This document shows positions 29,591 through 46,000 of a stretch of 64,000 nucleotides of DNA, in pieces. The notes beneath the pieces were generated by a model. It did not search any database. It saw only the letters and a list, made by a program, of their open reading frames with translations, and was not told the origin of the DNA. The number at the start of each line of letters is the position of its first letter. Positions within the stretch are counted from its first letter, which is position 1. The stretch comes from Zelopaecilomyces penicillatus (Eukaryota > Ascomycota > Sordariomycetes > Hypocreales > Pseudodiploosporaceae). Both the position numbers and the translations under genes were made by a program. The stretch spans positions 434,001-498,000 of the forward strand of contig VCCP01000007.1 in the NCBI GenBank assembly GCA_005765155.1, read 5' to 3'.

Positions 29591-30135
29591 CTTCTTTTAA
29601 TAGGCTATATAATATATAGCTAGTTTTTTATAAAGGCTTTTTATAGATTTAATAGGCTTAAAAAGCCTTAAATATAAAGCTTATTAAAGCCTTAATTAAT
29701 TTATTAATAGATATAGCTTTAATTATAAGATAATTTATTTTAAATAATTTATTAATTATCTTTTATTTAATATAATAGAATTTTGATAAAATATATTTAA
29801 TTTAGATATATTAATTAAGATCTTTAATATTATTTATAAAGATTATATTATTATAATATAGATTTATAAGTTAATAAAAAGAGATTTTTAGCTTTATAAA
29901 AAGCTTAAAGAATTATTTTAGTTTTTTTATAGCTTTTATTAAAGTATTAGATTTAGCTTTTATAATTAAAAAAGCTATAATAATCTATCTTTTTTATTTT
30001 TTAATAAATAGATTTATTAATTAATTTAAAAAGATATTTATAAATAGATTTAATAATAGTCTTATAATCTATAAAATTATTATTTAAATAGCTTAATAAT
30101 TAAAAAGCTAGTTATTTTATTTATATAAGGCTTAT

Positions 30136-30247
30136 AGCTTTATAAAAGATAATTAATTCTTTAAAACCTTTTAAATAATATAAAGGATTTTTAATTCTAT
30201 TATATTATTTAAAAGGTTTTAAAGAATTAATTATCTTTTATAAAGCT
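30136..30247. repeat. Perfect 48-bp inverted repeat with a 16-bp loop
   Basis: Arms 30136-30183 and 30200-30247 are exact reverse complements. The left arm is in the orientation expected for the minus-strand copia (RNase H region, equivalent to the plus-strand copy near 26,905-26,950). The right arm is an inverted duplicate that replaces roughly 70 bp of element sequence. Confidence 0.88.
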
Positions 30248-33200
30248 TAAAAATTAACATAAAATATATTAAAATCTTTATAATCTATTAAGAAATATAT
30301 TAATTAATAAAGCTTAAAGCTTTATTTATAATCCTTTTAATATTTTAAGCTATAAAAAGATAATTATAAGAGTTATATCTTATAATTAAAAGTAATATAA
30401 TACCTTATTAATATATTAAAATTAATATAATTATAGCTCTTTTTTAGTTTTATTATAATTAATTTTAATCCTTAAGAAAAAGGCTATAAAATCTTTATCT
30501 TTTATAATAAAGATCTTATTTAATAAATATTTTAATTTATTTATATAAAATAGATTAAGCTTTATAATAAAATATTTATTAATATAAATAGTAATAAATA
30601 TATTAGGTTAAGAATTAATAAATATAATTAGATTTAAGATTAAAGATTAAAATATATAATTAATTAATAATTTAATTAATTATTATTATTATTTATATAG
30701 GCTTTATTTTAAGCTATAAAAAGCTTTTGTAATAGAATAATTTATTTTATAATAAGATTATAGCTTAATTTAATTAATAAAGCTATTAAAGAATAATATC
30801 TAAGGGTTTAAATCTTTATAAAAAAAAGAAAATCTTTTAAAAATTCTATAAAAATATTCTTAAATAACTAGCTATTTAAAAAAGTTTTTATAAAATTAAT
30901 TTATTTAATTTATTAATTATAAGAGATTATTAAAGCTAATAGAATCTATTAAATAAAAAGGATATTAATAATTATAAAGATTTTAAAATAGTCTTTTTCT
31001 TTAATTTATATAAAGCTTTTTATAATAAGCTTAATCTTATATTTTAAAGGCTGATTTTATATATTCTTTTTAAGATTAAAAATAAATTTATTTTTTAGGA
31101 TTTATTTATTTTCTAGGATTTTTAAAATAGGGATAAAATATATAATTTTTATTTATAAAAGCTAATAGAATTTATTATAAATAATATTAAATTATTCCTA
31201 TATAATAAAATATTTTAAAGCTTATTTTTAATTAATAGATTTTAAAATAATCTTTATAATATATTTTATTTTTAATATATAATAAATATTTATAAAAGAA
31301 ATAAAATCAAGTTATATTAATTTAAGGTTTTTTTATTAATATTAAGACTATTTAATAAATTATAATAATTATATTATAAGCTATAATATTAATTATAATA
31401 AAGATTATAATAATTATAATAAAAGCTATAAATCTTAAAAAGGCTTTTTAATTTAATTAAAAGCTTTTAAATTAATTAAATCTTTTAATATAATTTAATT
31501 TATTAGATTTAATAAAGTATAAAGCTCTTTTAATTCTCTTTTTAAATGAAAAGGGTTTTAAAGATTATAAAAAATATGTTTTAAGCTTTAATTTATAAAG
31601 CCTATTTTTTATAATTTTAAAAAAAAAGTCTTAATTAATTATTAATAAAAAGATATATAGATTAAATAAATCCTTTTATTTAAAATAATTAATAATTTAA
31701 CTAGCTTTATTTTAAAACTTACTTTAATATTTAATTAATATTTCTTAATAAGAATAATAATCTTATAATAAGCTTTAATAGCTTTATAAATAATTAAATT
31801 TAATTTATTAATTATTAAAACTGGTTTTAGGTTTTATAAAAAACACTATAAAAAGCTAAATCCTTATTTATAATTATTATATAATTAATAAGATTAATTA
31901 TAATATATAAAATAATAATTTAAAGAAATAATAATAATTAAGCCTAGATTATAATAGCTTATAAATAATTTAAAATAATCTTTATAAAGTATTTTAATAA
32001 ACTATTTTATTTATAAATATAAGAGTTAAATATATTAAAATTAATCTTTTTATTTATTAATTAATTTTTTAATAATATTAAGATTTCTTTTTTATTATTA
32101 AAATATAATTATAAAATATATTTTTTATAATAAGCTTTTAATTCTTTAAATAAGCCTTTTATAATATAAAAAATAATAAAACCTTATTTATTAAATAATA
32201 AAAGAATTATTTAATAATAGGATTTTCTTTTTATTAAAATAAGCCTTATAAAGAGCTTATTATAAGGGATTAATTTTATTTAAAATATCTCTCTTTTTAT
32301 AATCTTTAATATTTTTAAAGGGTTTAAAATTAAATATTAAAAAGGTTTATATATTGATTTAGCTTATATATAAGCTAAATAAAAGAAATTATTATTTTTT
32401 ATAATAATAAAATCTAATAAATCTATTAAAATTTTAATATTTTTTTTAATAATTATAAATTTATATAATTTAATTAAATATATTAAATTTTAATTAATTA
32501 TAATAGTTTTTAATAATTAAAGTTAATTATAAATTCTATATCTTTTTTTAAAATAATACTTTTAAAGGGTTTTAAAAGAAATATAATATTCTTTAATAAA
32601 TCCTTTAATAAGGGTTTTAAAAGGCTTAAATTTTTAAAGCTTATTAATATATATAAGCCTATATTTATAAAGCTTTATATTAATTTTAATAATTATTTAA
32701 TTAATTTAAAAGGCTTATTAAGATTCTTATATATATTAAAAAAGAAAATAATAATAAATTTAATTATTATATAATAATTATAATAATAATTAAATATTTT
32801 TATAAATTTAAATATAAATTTATTTTTTATTAAAAAAAGAAATTATTTTTTATAAAGTATAATAATTTATAATAAATTTAATTTATTATAAATAGCTTTT
32901 TTATAAAAATATATTATTAAAGATATAATATTTTATTTATTTATTATATTTAATTTTATATTTAAAAGAAATAATATTCTTTTTAATTTTAAAGTATTAT
33001 AAATATTTAATTTAAGATTTATAAATTTTATAAATATAATTATATTAAATCCTTTAAAATAAAATAAATTATTATTAATTATTATAAACCTTAATTTCTT
33101 AAAATAAATATTATAATTAATAAAAAAGGCTTTATTATTAATAATATAATATATTAAGATTATATTTTATAATAATATATTTTTTAAATTAATATAATAT

Positions 33201-33747
33201 ATTATATTATAAATTAATTCTTTATATTATATAATATTTAAATCTTTTAAATATTAAGATTAATACTTTAAATATTAATTATAATATTTTAATTATTTAT
33301 AAATAGGTTATAAATCTTTATTATAAAGAATACTCTATTAGATTTTTTATTATTAATAATAAGTTATTTAATTTTTTAATTTTTTAAAAAGGCTTATAAG
33401 GTTATTTTTTAATAGATTTAATTAGTTTTTTTTCTTAAAGTTTTTAAAGGTTTTTTAAAAAGGTTTTTTAATCTTTTTAATTCTATAAAAGCTAGCTTTA
33501 ATAATAAAAAGGATTTTATTTTATAGCTTTTTTATTAAATCTATTATAAATAATTATAAATTTAAGGCTTTTAATAAAGTATTTAATATTATATAATTCC
33601 TAATATTATTTTTTTAATATTTAATTTATTAAAAAAAAGTATTTACTATAGTTTTTAAATATTAATTTATTTAATTAATAGCTTAAATAATAAATTTTAT
33701 TATTTTTAATTTAATAAATCTTATATTAAATTTATTATTAAATACTT

Positions 33748-34084
33748 TATTAAAAATAATAAGATATATTAAAAAGTATATTAATTAAAAATATTTTATA
33801 TTTATATAAAGCTAATATTATTTAAAAAGCTTATAGCTATATTAAAGCTATTCTATATTAAACTTAAATCTATTAAAATTATATTAATAAATTAAATACA
33901 AACCTGTTTTTAAAAAGAAATAACTTTATAAAAAAGAAAGACAATAAATCCTAAATAATAGCTCTAATTAATATATATATATAAATATAACCTTTTTTCT
34001 TTTAATAGTATTTTTAATAATAATTTTATTATTTATAGGTTTAGGCTTTTATATTATTAGATATATTAGATCTAAATAATAAAA
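33748..34084 (-). repeat. R repeat copy 1 (about 100 bp shorter)
   Basis: It shares its start (TATTAAAAATAATAAG) and end (CTAAATAATAAAA) with R2 and R3 but lacks about 100 bp near the left end. Confidence 0.65.
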
Positions 34085-37000
34085 CCCTTCTTAAAATAAA
34101 TTAAAAGGCACCCTTATTAATATAAGTTATTTAATAAATAAAACTCTAAAAATAATAAAATATATATATATAAATAACATTTTTAATTATCACTTTATAT
34201 CCTTTTTATATATTATTTAATTATGTATTATATTTCTTATATTTAATAATATCTTTTTATTATTTAAGTATATATTCTTATTATCTTAAATAAAATCTTA
34301 TTTCTTTTATTTAATATCCTTTTTTTCTTATATTTATAAAATAATAGAATAATATATATTATTATATTGATCTAGAATAATATTTATATATATTTTAGAT
34401 TTAAAGTTAATATAATTATATATTTATAATATTTAAAATATTTTATATTATCTTTATAATTTAAATATTATCTTAATTATTTTATTAGATATATTATATA
34501 AATATTTAATAAACTAATCTTAATTTATTTCTTTAATAATTTTATTAATTAAGTATATTAATTATATTAAATAAAAGCCTTTATTTATAATAATATCCTT
34601 ATAATTTTTAATTAATTATTTAAGGCTAGATAATATTAAAGTAAGTACCTTTAAAAGGAATACTTAAGATTTAAATAATATTAATTCCTTTTTAAGGATA
34701 AAACATATTCTATATTAAAAGATCTTTTTTATAATTATAATAAAATAATTTCTAGTTTTCTTTTAATTATTTTTAATATCTTTTTATCTTATAATAATTT
34801 AATTAATTTAAATAAATAGATAATTTTATTTAAAGTTATTTTTTAATTCTTTAATATTATTAAAAGATTTTAATTTAAATTTAAATAATAATATTCTTTT
34901 ATCTTTTATAAATAAATACTTAAATATAATTTTTAAAATAGATTTATTAATATTAGCTTTATTAATATCTTTATTAATATCTTTTTTCTTAATAAAACTA
35001 GATTCTTTAAAATTATATTTCTTAATAGAATTATTATAATTTATCTTAATATCTATATCTTTAATAGATTTAAATATAGGATTTTTTAAATTATTAAAGT
35101 TTAATTTATTTTTAAATATAATCTTAATCTATTAAAATAATTAATATATTTTAATTAAAAAAGCCTTTTTAATATTAATCTTTTTAAAAAAAAATATTTA
35201 TTAAAGATATTTTATTTTAATAAATAAATCTTTATTAAGAATTCTTTATAAATACTTTTTATTTTTAAAAAGTTTTTAAATAATAAAACCTATTAAATAT
35301 TAAGATTTAATTAAATAAAATTTAAATATTTTTAAATAAATAAAAATCTTTAAAGAATTTTATTATATCTTTAATTTTTTATTAATTAAAATCTAAATTA
35401 TATATAGCTTTAAAAAAGCTTTATAAATAAATATTTTTAAGATTAAATAATTAGATTTAAAAAACGTTTTAATAAATTCTTAAGTTATAATAATTAAGAT
35501 TTTAATATTAAATATAATATAAAATTAAATATTAATTTCTTTAAATATTAAATTAATAAATAATAAAAATATAATTAAAATTAAAATAATTTTAAAGATT
35601 ATAAGCTTTTCTTATTATAAAGTATCTTAATAAATATTATATAATTATAGGTATTTTATTAAGATTATTATAAAGATAAAAACCTAAATAAATATATATT
35701 TAATTATTAAAAGAGATATTATTAAATAACCTTAAAATTCTTTTTTTTTGTTTATTAATATAAAGATTTTATATTAATTATAAAAAGCTATTCCTTTAAT
35801 ATTATAATTTATAAATAATCTCTAGCTATTAATTAAAATAAAGATATAGAATTATATCTTAAAACTAATAATATTTTCTATTTTTATCTTTATTAATAAT
35901 AGCTTTTTAAATTTAAAAAGGGTTTATTAATTAAAGTTATTTAAAATAATAAATATAAAATAATAAAATATTATAATAAGCTTACTTTTATAATTAAGAT
36001 TAATTATTAAATTTAAAATATATTAATTATAAAATTTAAAAGAATAATATTTTAAATAAATAAAAGTATTATTAATAATAATATTAATTAAATTAATTAA
36101 TCTTTTATTATTTAATAATATACATTCTTTAATAATTATAATCTTATTAATTATAAGATTAATTAATCTATATAATATAAGCTAATATTAATATAAACTA
36201 AAAATATTATTATTTAATATATAAAATAATAGCTTAAATAAATTTATTAAAAAATTCTTATTTTATTAATATTTATTTTTAAAGATATATAATTTAAAAA
36301 GAATATTCTTAATAAAAGATTTAATATATATTAAAAGATATAAGATTATTATATAATAATCCTATATATATCTAATCTAATAATATAATATATAAATATA
36401 ATTAATTATAAGATATTAATATTAGATTAAAAATATATATTAATTATAATTACTAATAATATATCTAGTTTTAATATATTTAATAATAAGAATAAGGTAT
36501 AATATTTTATTAATAATTATTTTATTTTAATTTTCTTCTTAAAAAAGTTTTTATAAAGAAATAGCTATAATATATTTAATACTATATATAATAATTCTTA
36601 AAATAATTAATAAATTATAATTTTAGACTAATTAATAGATATATTAGATTCTTAGAAATATTATTATATCTTTTAAATAATCAAACTAAGATATATTTAA
36701 ATATAAATATATAAATAATTTAAGAATATCTTTAAATAATTATTTATTAATAAGTTTATTATAATTAATTATTATAATATTTATTAATTAATTAATAGAT
36801 AGTTATATATATTAAGAATATATCTAGATTAATTAAACTTTATAAGTATTTTTAAATAATTATTTAATTATTTCTTATTTAATTTTTATTATTTTTAAAA
36901 ATATATTATAAGATATTATCTTAATTAAGATTAAAAGAAGGATTTAGATTTTATTAATTAATTTTTAAAAGAAATAAAATAAATCTTTTTATTAAGCTTT

Positions 37001-40000
37001 AATAAGCTTTTTTAAATATTTATTTAATATCTTTATTTAATAATAAAGATATATAATAGTATAAATAAAAGCTTAGGAATAATATATAATTATATAAGAA
37101 AGGTTTTTTTTTAAAAAAAAATAAAAAAAAATAAAAAAAAAATAAAAGAGAATAATAATCTAAGCTTTCTTAATAATTATAAAAAATTTTAAATAAAATT
37201 TTTATTTATATTTATTTTTAAGATATAAGATTATCTTTTAAAGTTATATTTTTTAAATCTTTATCTTATATTAAATAATAATAAATAATTATAAAGCTTT
37301 TATAATCTAGTATATTTAATTCCTTTTAAATCTTTTTAGATTTTTTTATTTTTTTAAATAAGCTTTTTTTTTATTATATTTCTTAAATTATTCTTTATTA
37401 ATATCTCCTTTAAATTATCTTTTTTTATTAATCTTTTTTAATAAATATTATTAATTTCTTTTATTTAATACCTTAATAATAATACCTCATCTTAATCTTA
37501 TTATTTTAATAATATAATCTCCTTAAAAAGATTATTATATTTAAGCTAATAATCTTTAATATCTTTTTAATTAAATTTAAAAGATTATTAATTTAAATAA
37601 TAAAATAAATATTATATCTTTCTTTATAAATCTTTTTAATAAAAAAAGTAATAGGTATTTCTTATATTAAATATTTACTAGCTTAAATTTATAATAATAA
37701 TTTAAATCTTAAATAATAATATAATTAATTATTATTAAATCCCTATATATATTAATATTAAAATACTTATTAAAAGATTAAAGAGCTTTAATCTTATTTT
37801 ATTAAAATCCTTTAAAGTATTTTATTTAAATAATTATAATAATTTCTTAGATTTTACTTAGATTTAATTATTTAATATTAAATATAAGAAATACTTTTAT
37901 AAAAGTCTTAATAAAAAGATTTAATAATTTATTTTAATTAATATAATAATTTTAAGAAATTATATTTATATTTTTATAAAGATTATTAGCTATAATAAGT
38001 ATTTTTTAAAGATATTATCTTTATATTAGGTTTAAATTAATCTTTTTATAGCTTTATATAAATAATAAAACCCTTTTCTTTATAGTTATTATAAAGGAAT
38101 CTAAGAAATAACTTTAATAAGCTATTATAAATATATTATATTTCCTTTTTATAATTATATATCTTTAAAAAGTATTTATTATTAATAATATATAAATTAT
38201 ATTATTTAGAATTATAAATATATTTAAAAAGAGTTTCTTAAATATATAAATATAATAAAATTTAAAAATAAAATTTATATAAATCTTATTTTAATAAGCT
38301 TAAAGAATATTAAAAAAGATATTATAAAAAAGATTCTTAATTATTTATATAATAAAATTATTCCTCGAATTATAAAATATTATATTATTAAAAAAAGAAA
38401 TTAATATAAATATATTCTTAAAATATATAATAGCTATAAATATACTTTAAGATTTATATTTCTTAAAGTTATTAATTTCCTTTAAAATATCTTTTTATAA
38501 TAATAATTTTAATTAAAAAATATTAATATTAAAATTAATTATAGCTAATATATATAATAAAATAAAAAATAAATTTAAAAAAAGTATTATTATAATAATT
38601 TTAATAATAAATTATAAAAGAAAAAAAATATAAACAAATATTAATTAAATAGATAAATAAATATAATTAAAGAGAATAATATTAATCTTTTTAATAAGGT
38701 TTTAATATTAATAAATATATTTTAATCTTAAAAATATCTTAATAAAAAGAAGGCTTATAATAAGGTTTTAGTATAGCTTTATTTTCTTTTATAAAACCTT
38801 TATTTTTATTATTTAATAAATCTTTTTTATAAAGATTTTTATCTTTAAAGTTAAGAATAAGATTATTAGATTAATTTTAAATAAATTACTTTAAATAGCT
38901 TTTAAAGGTTTATATAATTATAAGATTATAAGCTTTAATTAAAAATAAGTTTAAAAGTAATTTAATAGTTTTTATTATATTAATTATTATCTCTTTATTT
39001 TTTTAAGCTATAAATATCTTCTTAATTAATTTCTATAGATTCTATAAAAATTAAATATTTAAAATAATTTCTATTATTTATCTAAATTAAAAATAAACTT
39101 TTTTAAATAATTATTTATAATAATCTTATTTAATAAGATCCTATTTATAATTTAAATCTTATAAGCTTTAATTATTAATACTTTAATTATAAATATATAA
39201 ACTAGATTAATATATTTTTAATTTAATAGTTATAAATATATTAATCTTCTATTTTATATTATAAAAAAGGATTAAATCTTTTATTTTAATAAAAAGCTTT
39301 TATAAAAAGAATATATTATTCTTATTAATTCTTATAATAAAGGTTTTATAAAATATTATAACCCTTTCTTTTATAATCTTTATATTTAAAGCCTCTTTTA
39401 ATAAAATATAGATTTAGGCTTTAAATAAATCTATATTAAAGATAATTTTATTCTAATTTAATAATTATTAAATGAAGAACTCTATCTTTAAAAAAAGAAT
39501 AGATTCTTAATTATAAATTAAATAAAATAATAACTTAATATAAAAAGATTTAATTATAATTCTTTTAATTAAAAGAGCTTAATCCAGCTATTTTACTTAA
39601 TCTTTATATTTTATTATAAGCCTTATTATAATATTTATAAAGCTTTAATAATTAACTTTAATTATAGAATTTATCTTTAGATTATATATTAATATTAGAA
39701 TTATCTTTATTTTAAGATTAACTAATATATTATTAAATTCTTTTTTAAATTCTAGGCCTCTATTTATTATAATATAAATTATTAAATCAAAATATATAAT
39801 AATCTTTGAAATAAATCTTTATATTATCCTAGTATTATATTTAATAATTTGATGAACATATATTTATTTAATTAAAATATAATAAGCTTTAAAAGGTATT
39901 TTAATTCTTTATAAAGCAGTATATATTAAATATTAAATATTAAAATAAACTTTTATTATAAATTAATTAAATAAGATATAAATAGCTTTTTCTTTATACT

Positions 40001-43000
40001 TTTAAAGAGTATATCTTTAATAGATTATATATAAAATTAAATAGATTATAATATTATTCTATATTATTTTTTATTAATAATAATCTTTTAGAAAGTTATA
40101 AATAACTTTCCTTTCTTTATAAATAGCTATAAAATATATTTATTATATTAGCTTTTTTTATTTTTTTAAATTATTTATTATTAATATTAAGCTTTTTATA
40201 GATTTAATTAATTATAATTAAAGCTTTTAATTCTTAATAAATAATTTCTTAATTTATATATAAAAATAATAAAAGTATTTTATTTTTATTTTAAATAGTT
40301 TAAAATATATCTCTAGAAATTTAATAATCTATTTTAATTCCTTAAAATAATTTCTATTTAATTAATTAATAATAATAGTATTAAAATATATATTAATAAA
40401 GGCTTTAATATCTCTTTTTATCTTTATATTAAGCTTATTAAAGAGCCCTTCTCTCTTTTAAAATAAATTATTTATAATATTATTATTCTTTCTTAATATA
40501 TATTTAATAATAAAATTAAAAAGCTAGATATAATTAATCTATTTAATAATTATAATACTACAAATATTATTTATAATTTTATTTAATTAATAAATTAAAA
40601 CTTAAATATTTATTTTTAATATAAATTCTTATTTATAAATATAAGAATAAAGCTTTTTAAATATATAAGATATTTTATAATATTCTTTTTTTATAATATT
40701 ATATTTTAATTTAATTATATTTTTAATATTACTCTTATATTAAACTAGATATCTTTTCTTTTTCTAGATTTATAAAAAACCACTTCTTAATTAATAATAC
40801 TTATATTATATATTAAAATAATCTTATCCTTTTCTCTATTAATATTTAAGTTAATTAAAATAAATACCTTTATTATTCTTTTCTTTAAATTATTTATAAT
40901 AGCTTATAAAACTTTATCTTTAATCTAAGAAATAGCTTTTTTTAAAAGTTTAATAAATAATAAAGTTAATTAAATAAAGTATTTAATCTAGATTTTATAA
41001 TATTTAATTATTTATAAAAAAGGATATATCTATAAAATATCTTTATAAATCTGTTATTTAATAATCTTTAAGACTTTTATTTTTATAGATTTTATTTTAT
41101 TAATTCTATATATATATTTTATTATTTTTATTATCTTTTTATAAAATTAAGATTTAATAATAAAAATAATATATTCTATTAATTTAATATTAAATAATAC
41201 TTTATTAATATTCTTTAAATATTTTAATATAAATTTATAAATATTTAATTCTATCTTTTTTTTATTATAAATATTATTTAAGAAAGATTAATATACCCTA
41301 AAAATTAAATTAAATAATAGAATTTATTATACTTTATAAAAAAGTATATATTTATAATAATTTAATTAATATTAAAAAGATTATTATATCTTTATTTTTA
41401 AGATTTAATAAGATTTAATTATAATTTAAAAAGAAATTTAAAAAAGAAATAATTATATATATTAAAAAATCTTTATTAAAATAATCTATATTAAAAAAAA
41501 AATATATCTTTAATAATGTATTTATTTATATATATAATAGAATTAATTAATCTTAAATTATTATTCTTTTTTATAATAAAAAAATAAGGGTTTTAATATA
41601 AAATATATAATTTTTTTAAAATATCTTTATTTAATCTATCTTTAAATAATTTAATAACTTTCCCTTTAAATCCTTTAAGAATAAATATTAAACCCTTTTA
41701 TTATATATTATATATTATTATTCTAATTATTATATAAGAGTTAATTAAAAAATCTATTTTTTTATATTAAAACTAATCTTAAATAAAAGCTTTTTCTTTA
41801 TTATAAAAAAGCTATATAAAGATTTCTAATTTTTTTAATATTAAGATTTTATTAATCTTATTAAAAAAATTTTTAAATAAATATTTATTAATCTTAAATT
41901 ATATTTTATATTAGAAAATCTTTTAATAAGATATTTTAAAAAAGGATTATCTTTTTTTAATTAATATTAAATTTAAGATAGCTTTATAGCTTTTTAATTT
42001 AAGTTTTAAAAAAATTTTAAATTATTAAAAGAAATATTATTAATAAATTAAATCTTATTAATTCTTTTCTTATATATTATATTAATATTAATATTTTTAG
42101 TTTTTATTAAATATTAAATCTAATTATATTTTATTATTTTTTCTTTTCTTTTTCTTTTTAAAGACTTTTAAATATCCTATAATCTTTATTTATAATTTAT
42201 TTTATCTTTTAAATTAAATAATAAAAAACTAAAAAGATTATTTTTATATTTATTAATTCTAAAATAGAAAATATTAATATATTATCTTCTTTTATTAAAT
42301 AAGAATTCTTAAAAATAAAAACTTTAATTAAAGATTTAAATCCTTTATTAAATCTATATATATTTATTTTAAATATTTATAAAAATTTAATATAAATCTT
42401 ATTAAAAGTGAAGATTTCTTTTAAAGATTTAGATTCTTTAATAAACTTATAAATATACGTTTTAAACCTTAATAATAATTTCTAATAAAAAATACTAGAA
42501 TTATTTTTTATTTCCTAATATACTTTATTAATAATAGGTATTATAACTTAATTATCCTTAAATTAATATTTAATATATAAATCTTTATTTTTTAAAGAAT
42601 AATTTAAGATTAATTTTATAGCTCTTATAAAAGGTATATTAAAAATATATAATAATAAGATTTTATTTAATACTATATATATCCTTATATTTATCTAGAT
42701 ATTAATTATATAAAATTAAGCTATAATCTTATTAAATAATTATATAGATTTATTAAAATAAAATATTATTATTATAATACCTAGAATAATTATTAAATTA
42801 TATTATTAAATAAAAGATTTATAAATTAGATTTCTTTTTAAATTAATATTAATTAAGGCTTTTAATTATTTAAATTTAAAAAATCCTAGCTGGATTAAAA
42901 TCTATAATAACTCTTAAATTAACTTTAAAGAATAATTAAAGAAATAATTTATTATAATTATAGATATTAGAAAATCTTTTATATAGAAATCCTTTTTTTT

Positions 43001-46000
43001 TATAATAGATTTAAATATCTTTATTATTTTTTAAAAGATTTTTATTAAGGCTTCTTTTATTTTAAAAAAAGCTTTCTTTATAATCTAAGAATTAAAATAC
43101 CTTTTATCTCCTTAATTAATAATATTTCTTATTTTAGATATAAAAAAACCTTTGTCTTTAATTATATTATTATAAAATATAATTTAGGATTTTTTAAATA
43201 TAAGATTAAAAATATTAAAAATATTTTTATATTTTATAGGATTAATTATATATTTATTATATTATAAAAAAGCTATTTTAATAAAGCTTAAAAAGATATC
43301 TTTAAAATAAGATATTATTAAGATAATATTTATATTAATTATATAAATAATAATAATATATATTATTATTTTCTTAAATATATCTTTATTTATATTTAAT
43401 ATAAATACTTATAAATCCTAGAAATCTCTTAGTATTAATATCTTTATTATTATATTTAATTCTTAATTATTTATATTATTAGATTATTATTTAATAATTT
43501 ATATATCTTTTATCTTTTTAATTAAAATCTCCTTAAATTATATTATTATATTTAGAATTAGAATAATAAAATCCTTAAATATAATAATAACTCTTTTTTA
43601 TATTATATCTTAATAAATCTATTCTTTAATATTAGAAAATATTCTTAAATATCTTTTTATATTTATTTCTTTAGATTCTTATAATATAATATTTTTAATA
43701 GATTTATTAAATAAAAGAGTTCTTAAAACTAAAGCTATAATACTTTTTTTAGTTTTTAATATATTAATAATCCTAGCTTCTCTTTTCTCTTTAAATCTAT
43801 CTTTTATTTTAATCCTTTTATAAATAGCTATATTAATAGTTATTATTTTAATACTTATTTCTAGGAATTTATTTATTAATTTAATTTAATTTCTAAAAAC
43901 AATAATTAAATTATTATTTATTAAAATAATTTTCTATTTATTTTTTAAGTTATTTATAATAAGCTTTTTAAAAATCTATTAAGAATAAATAATTCTATTT
44001 TTAATCTTAAAGAAATAATCTATAATAGCTTTTTCTAATATATTTTTTAATTATAATTCTAATAAATTCTTTTTTATTAATTATATAATAATAAATTTAA
44101 CTTTATAAAATAAATAATACCTAATCTAATATATAATTAAATATTAATAATTATTTTTATAATTAAGATATTAATTTAAGAAAATTAAAAGAATTAAATC
44201 TTTATAATTAAAAAGCCTAATAAAAAAAGTTTTTATATATTAATTATATTTATAAAATCCTATTAATTTATCTTCTTTTATAATCTTATATTAATTAAGA
44301 AAATAATTATCTTCTTTTTTATAATATTAATATTTACTTTTATAATATATTTAATATTAATTAATATTATTTAAATATATTATAAATATATAAAAGCTTT
44401 TATTATTTATTAATAAATTAAATAAATTATTAAAATCTTTATTTTAAAATAAAATAATATCCATTTTAATTTATAATATTTTATAATTATTTATTATCTT
44501 AAATACTTTTAAAATATTATATTTTTATAGCTTAAAATTCATTTATTTTATTATAATACTTAAAGCTTTAATTACCTATTAAAGATTATTATTATTATTA
44601 ATAATATTTAATAATTAAAAACTATTTATTAGTTTATTTATTATATTATTTATAGATTCTTTATTTTAAAGATTATATTTTAATTAATTTAATCCCTTCT
44701 TCTTAAACTTAAACCTTTTCTTTATTAAAAATACTTCCTTATAAATCAAGTAATTTAATAAATCTTTCCTTTTATTATATAATAATTCTTTTTAATATAT
44801 TTCTTTTTTAATAATACTTTATATATAATTAATAATTATTTTATAATTTAATATATAAAAGCTTTTTATAAAAAGATTATAATCTTTAAATATTTATTTT
44901 ATAATAAATAAAAAAAAGGCTTTTTATATATAATAATTTTATATAATAAACTCTTTTTAATTTAATATTAAGATTTTTTTTTATAATTTTTTATATTAAT
45001 TTAATTATAATAATATATTTTATAAGATTTTAAATCTTTTTTTATTATATTTTTAAAATTATTTAAGAATATTAAATTATTAATTATTATTCTAAAATTT
45101 ATATTTTAAAAGTAATACTCTTTTAACTTATTATTAGAAAAGCTTATCTATTAAATAATTAATATCTTATTTTATTAATAATATAATCTTAGCTTATAAA
45201 TAATAAATCTAATTATCTTTTTTAAAAAGACTAATTATAAAGAATTTATTTATTAAATTAATAAATTCTATAATATTATATCTATTAAATAAATAATTAA
45301 AAAACAAGATTAATATAATAATTAATAATAAAATACTTAATATTATAATTAATTATTCTTTTTATATACTTTTAAAAATAATAATAAAATTATAATTTAA
45401 TATTATTAGGCTTTTTATAGTTTTAAGGAATTCTTTTTATAAAAGATTTTATAAGGTTAATCTTATTTTAATAGATATTTAAAACGAAATAATATTCTTA
45501 TTCTTTCTCTTATATTAATTTTAAGATCTAGCTTTTTAAATATCCTTAAAATTAAATTAATTATTATCCTTAAAATTAATAATTTAAGGATTTAATAATT
45601 AAGAATAAGGATTTTTTAATATAAAAATAAAAAGATTTTAATTACTTTTATCTTTCTTTTATTTATTTAATAATAAGATATAATAATTAAAGAAATTAAT
45701 TAATTTTAATATAATTTTATTCTATTAAATAATATTACTCTTTTTATTTTTAAATATAATATAAGAATCTTTAATTTTATTTAAAACTAAAAAAAGATTT
45801 TTAAAAAGATATAAGACTAAAATAAATTATTTTATTTATTAATTTATTAAATATTTTTATTATTTAATATAAAATTAAAGTATTTATTTTAAAATTAATA
45901 AAAAAATTTATATTTTTCTTTTTATATTTTTCTTATATAAAAATAATTTCTAATATTCTAAAAAAGTATTTTTAAAATCCTTATTTAATTTTAAAATAAT

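Noticed and set aside
42800..43450. Possible reversed gypsy RNase H in the R-bounded segment
   Set aside because: A few residues looked suggestive but the catalytic Asp strand and downstream motifs were not found.
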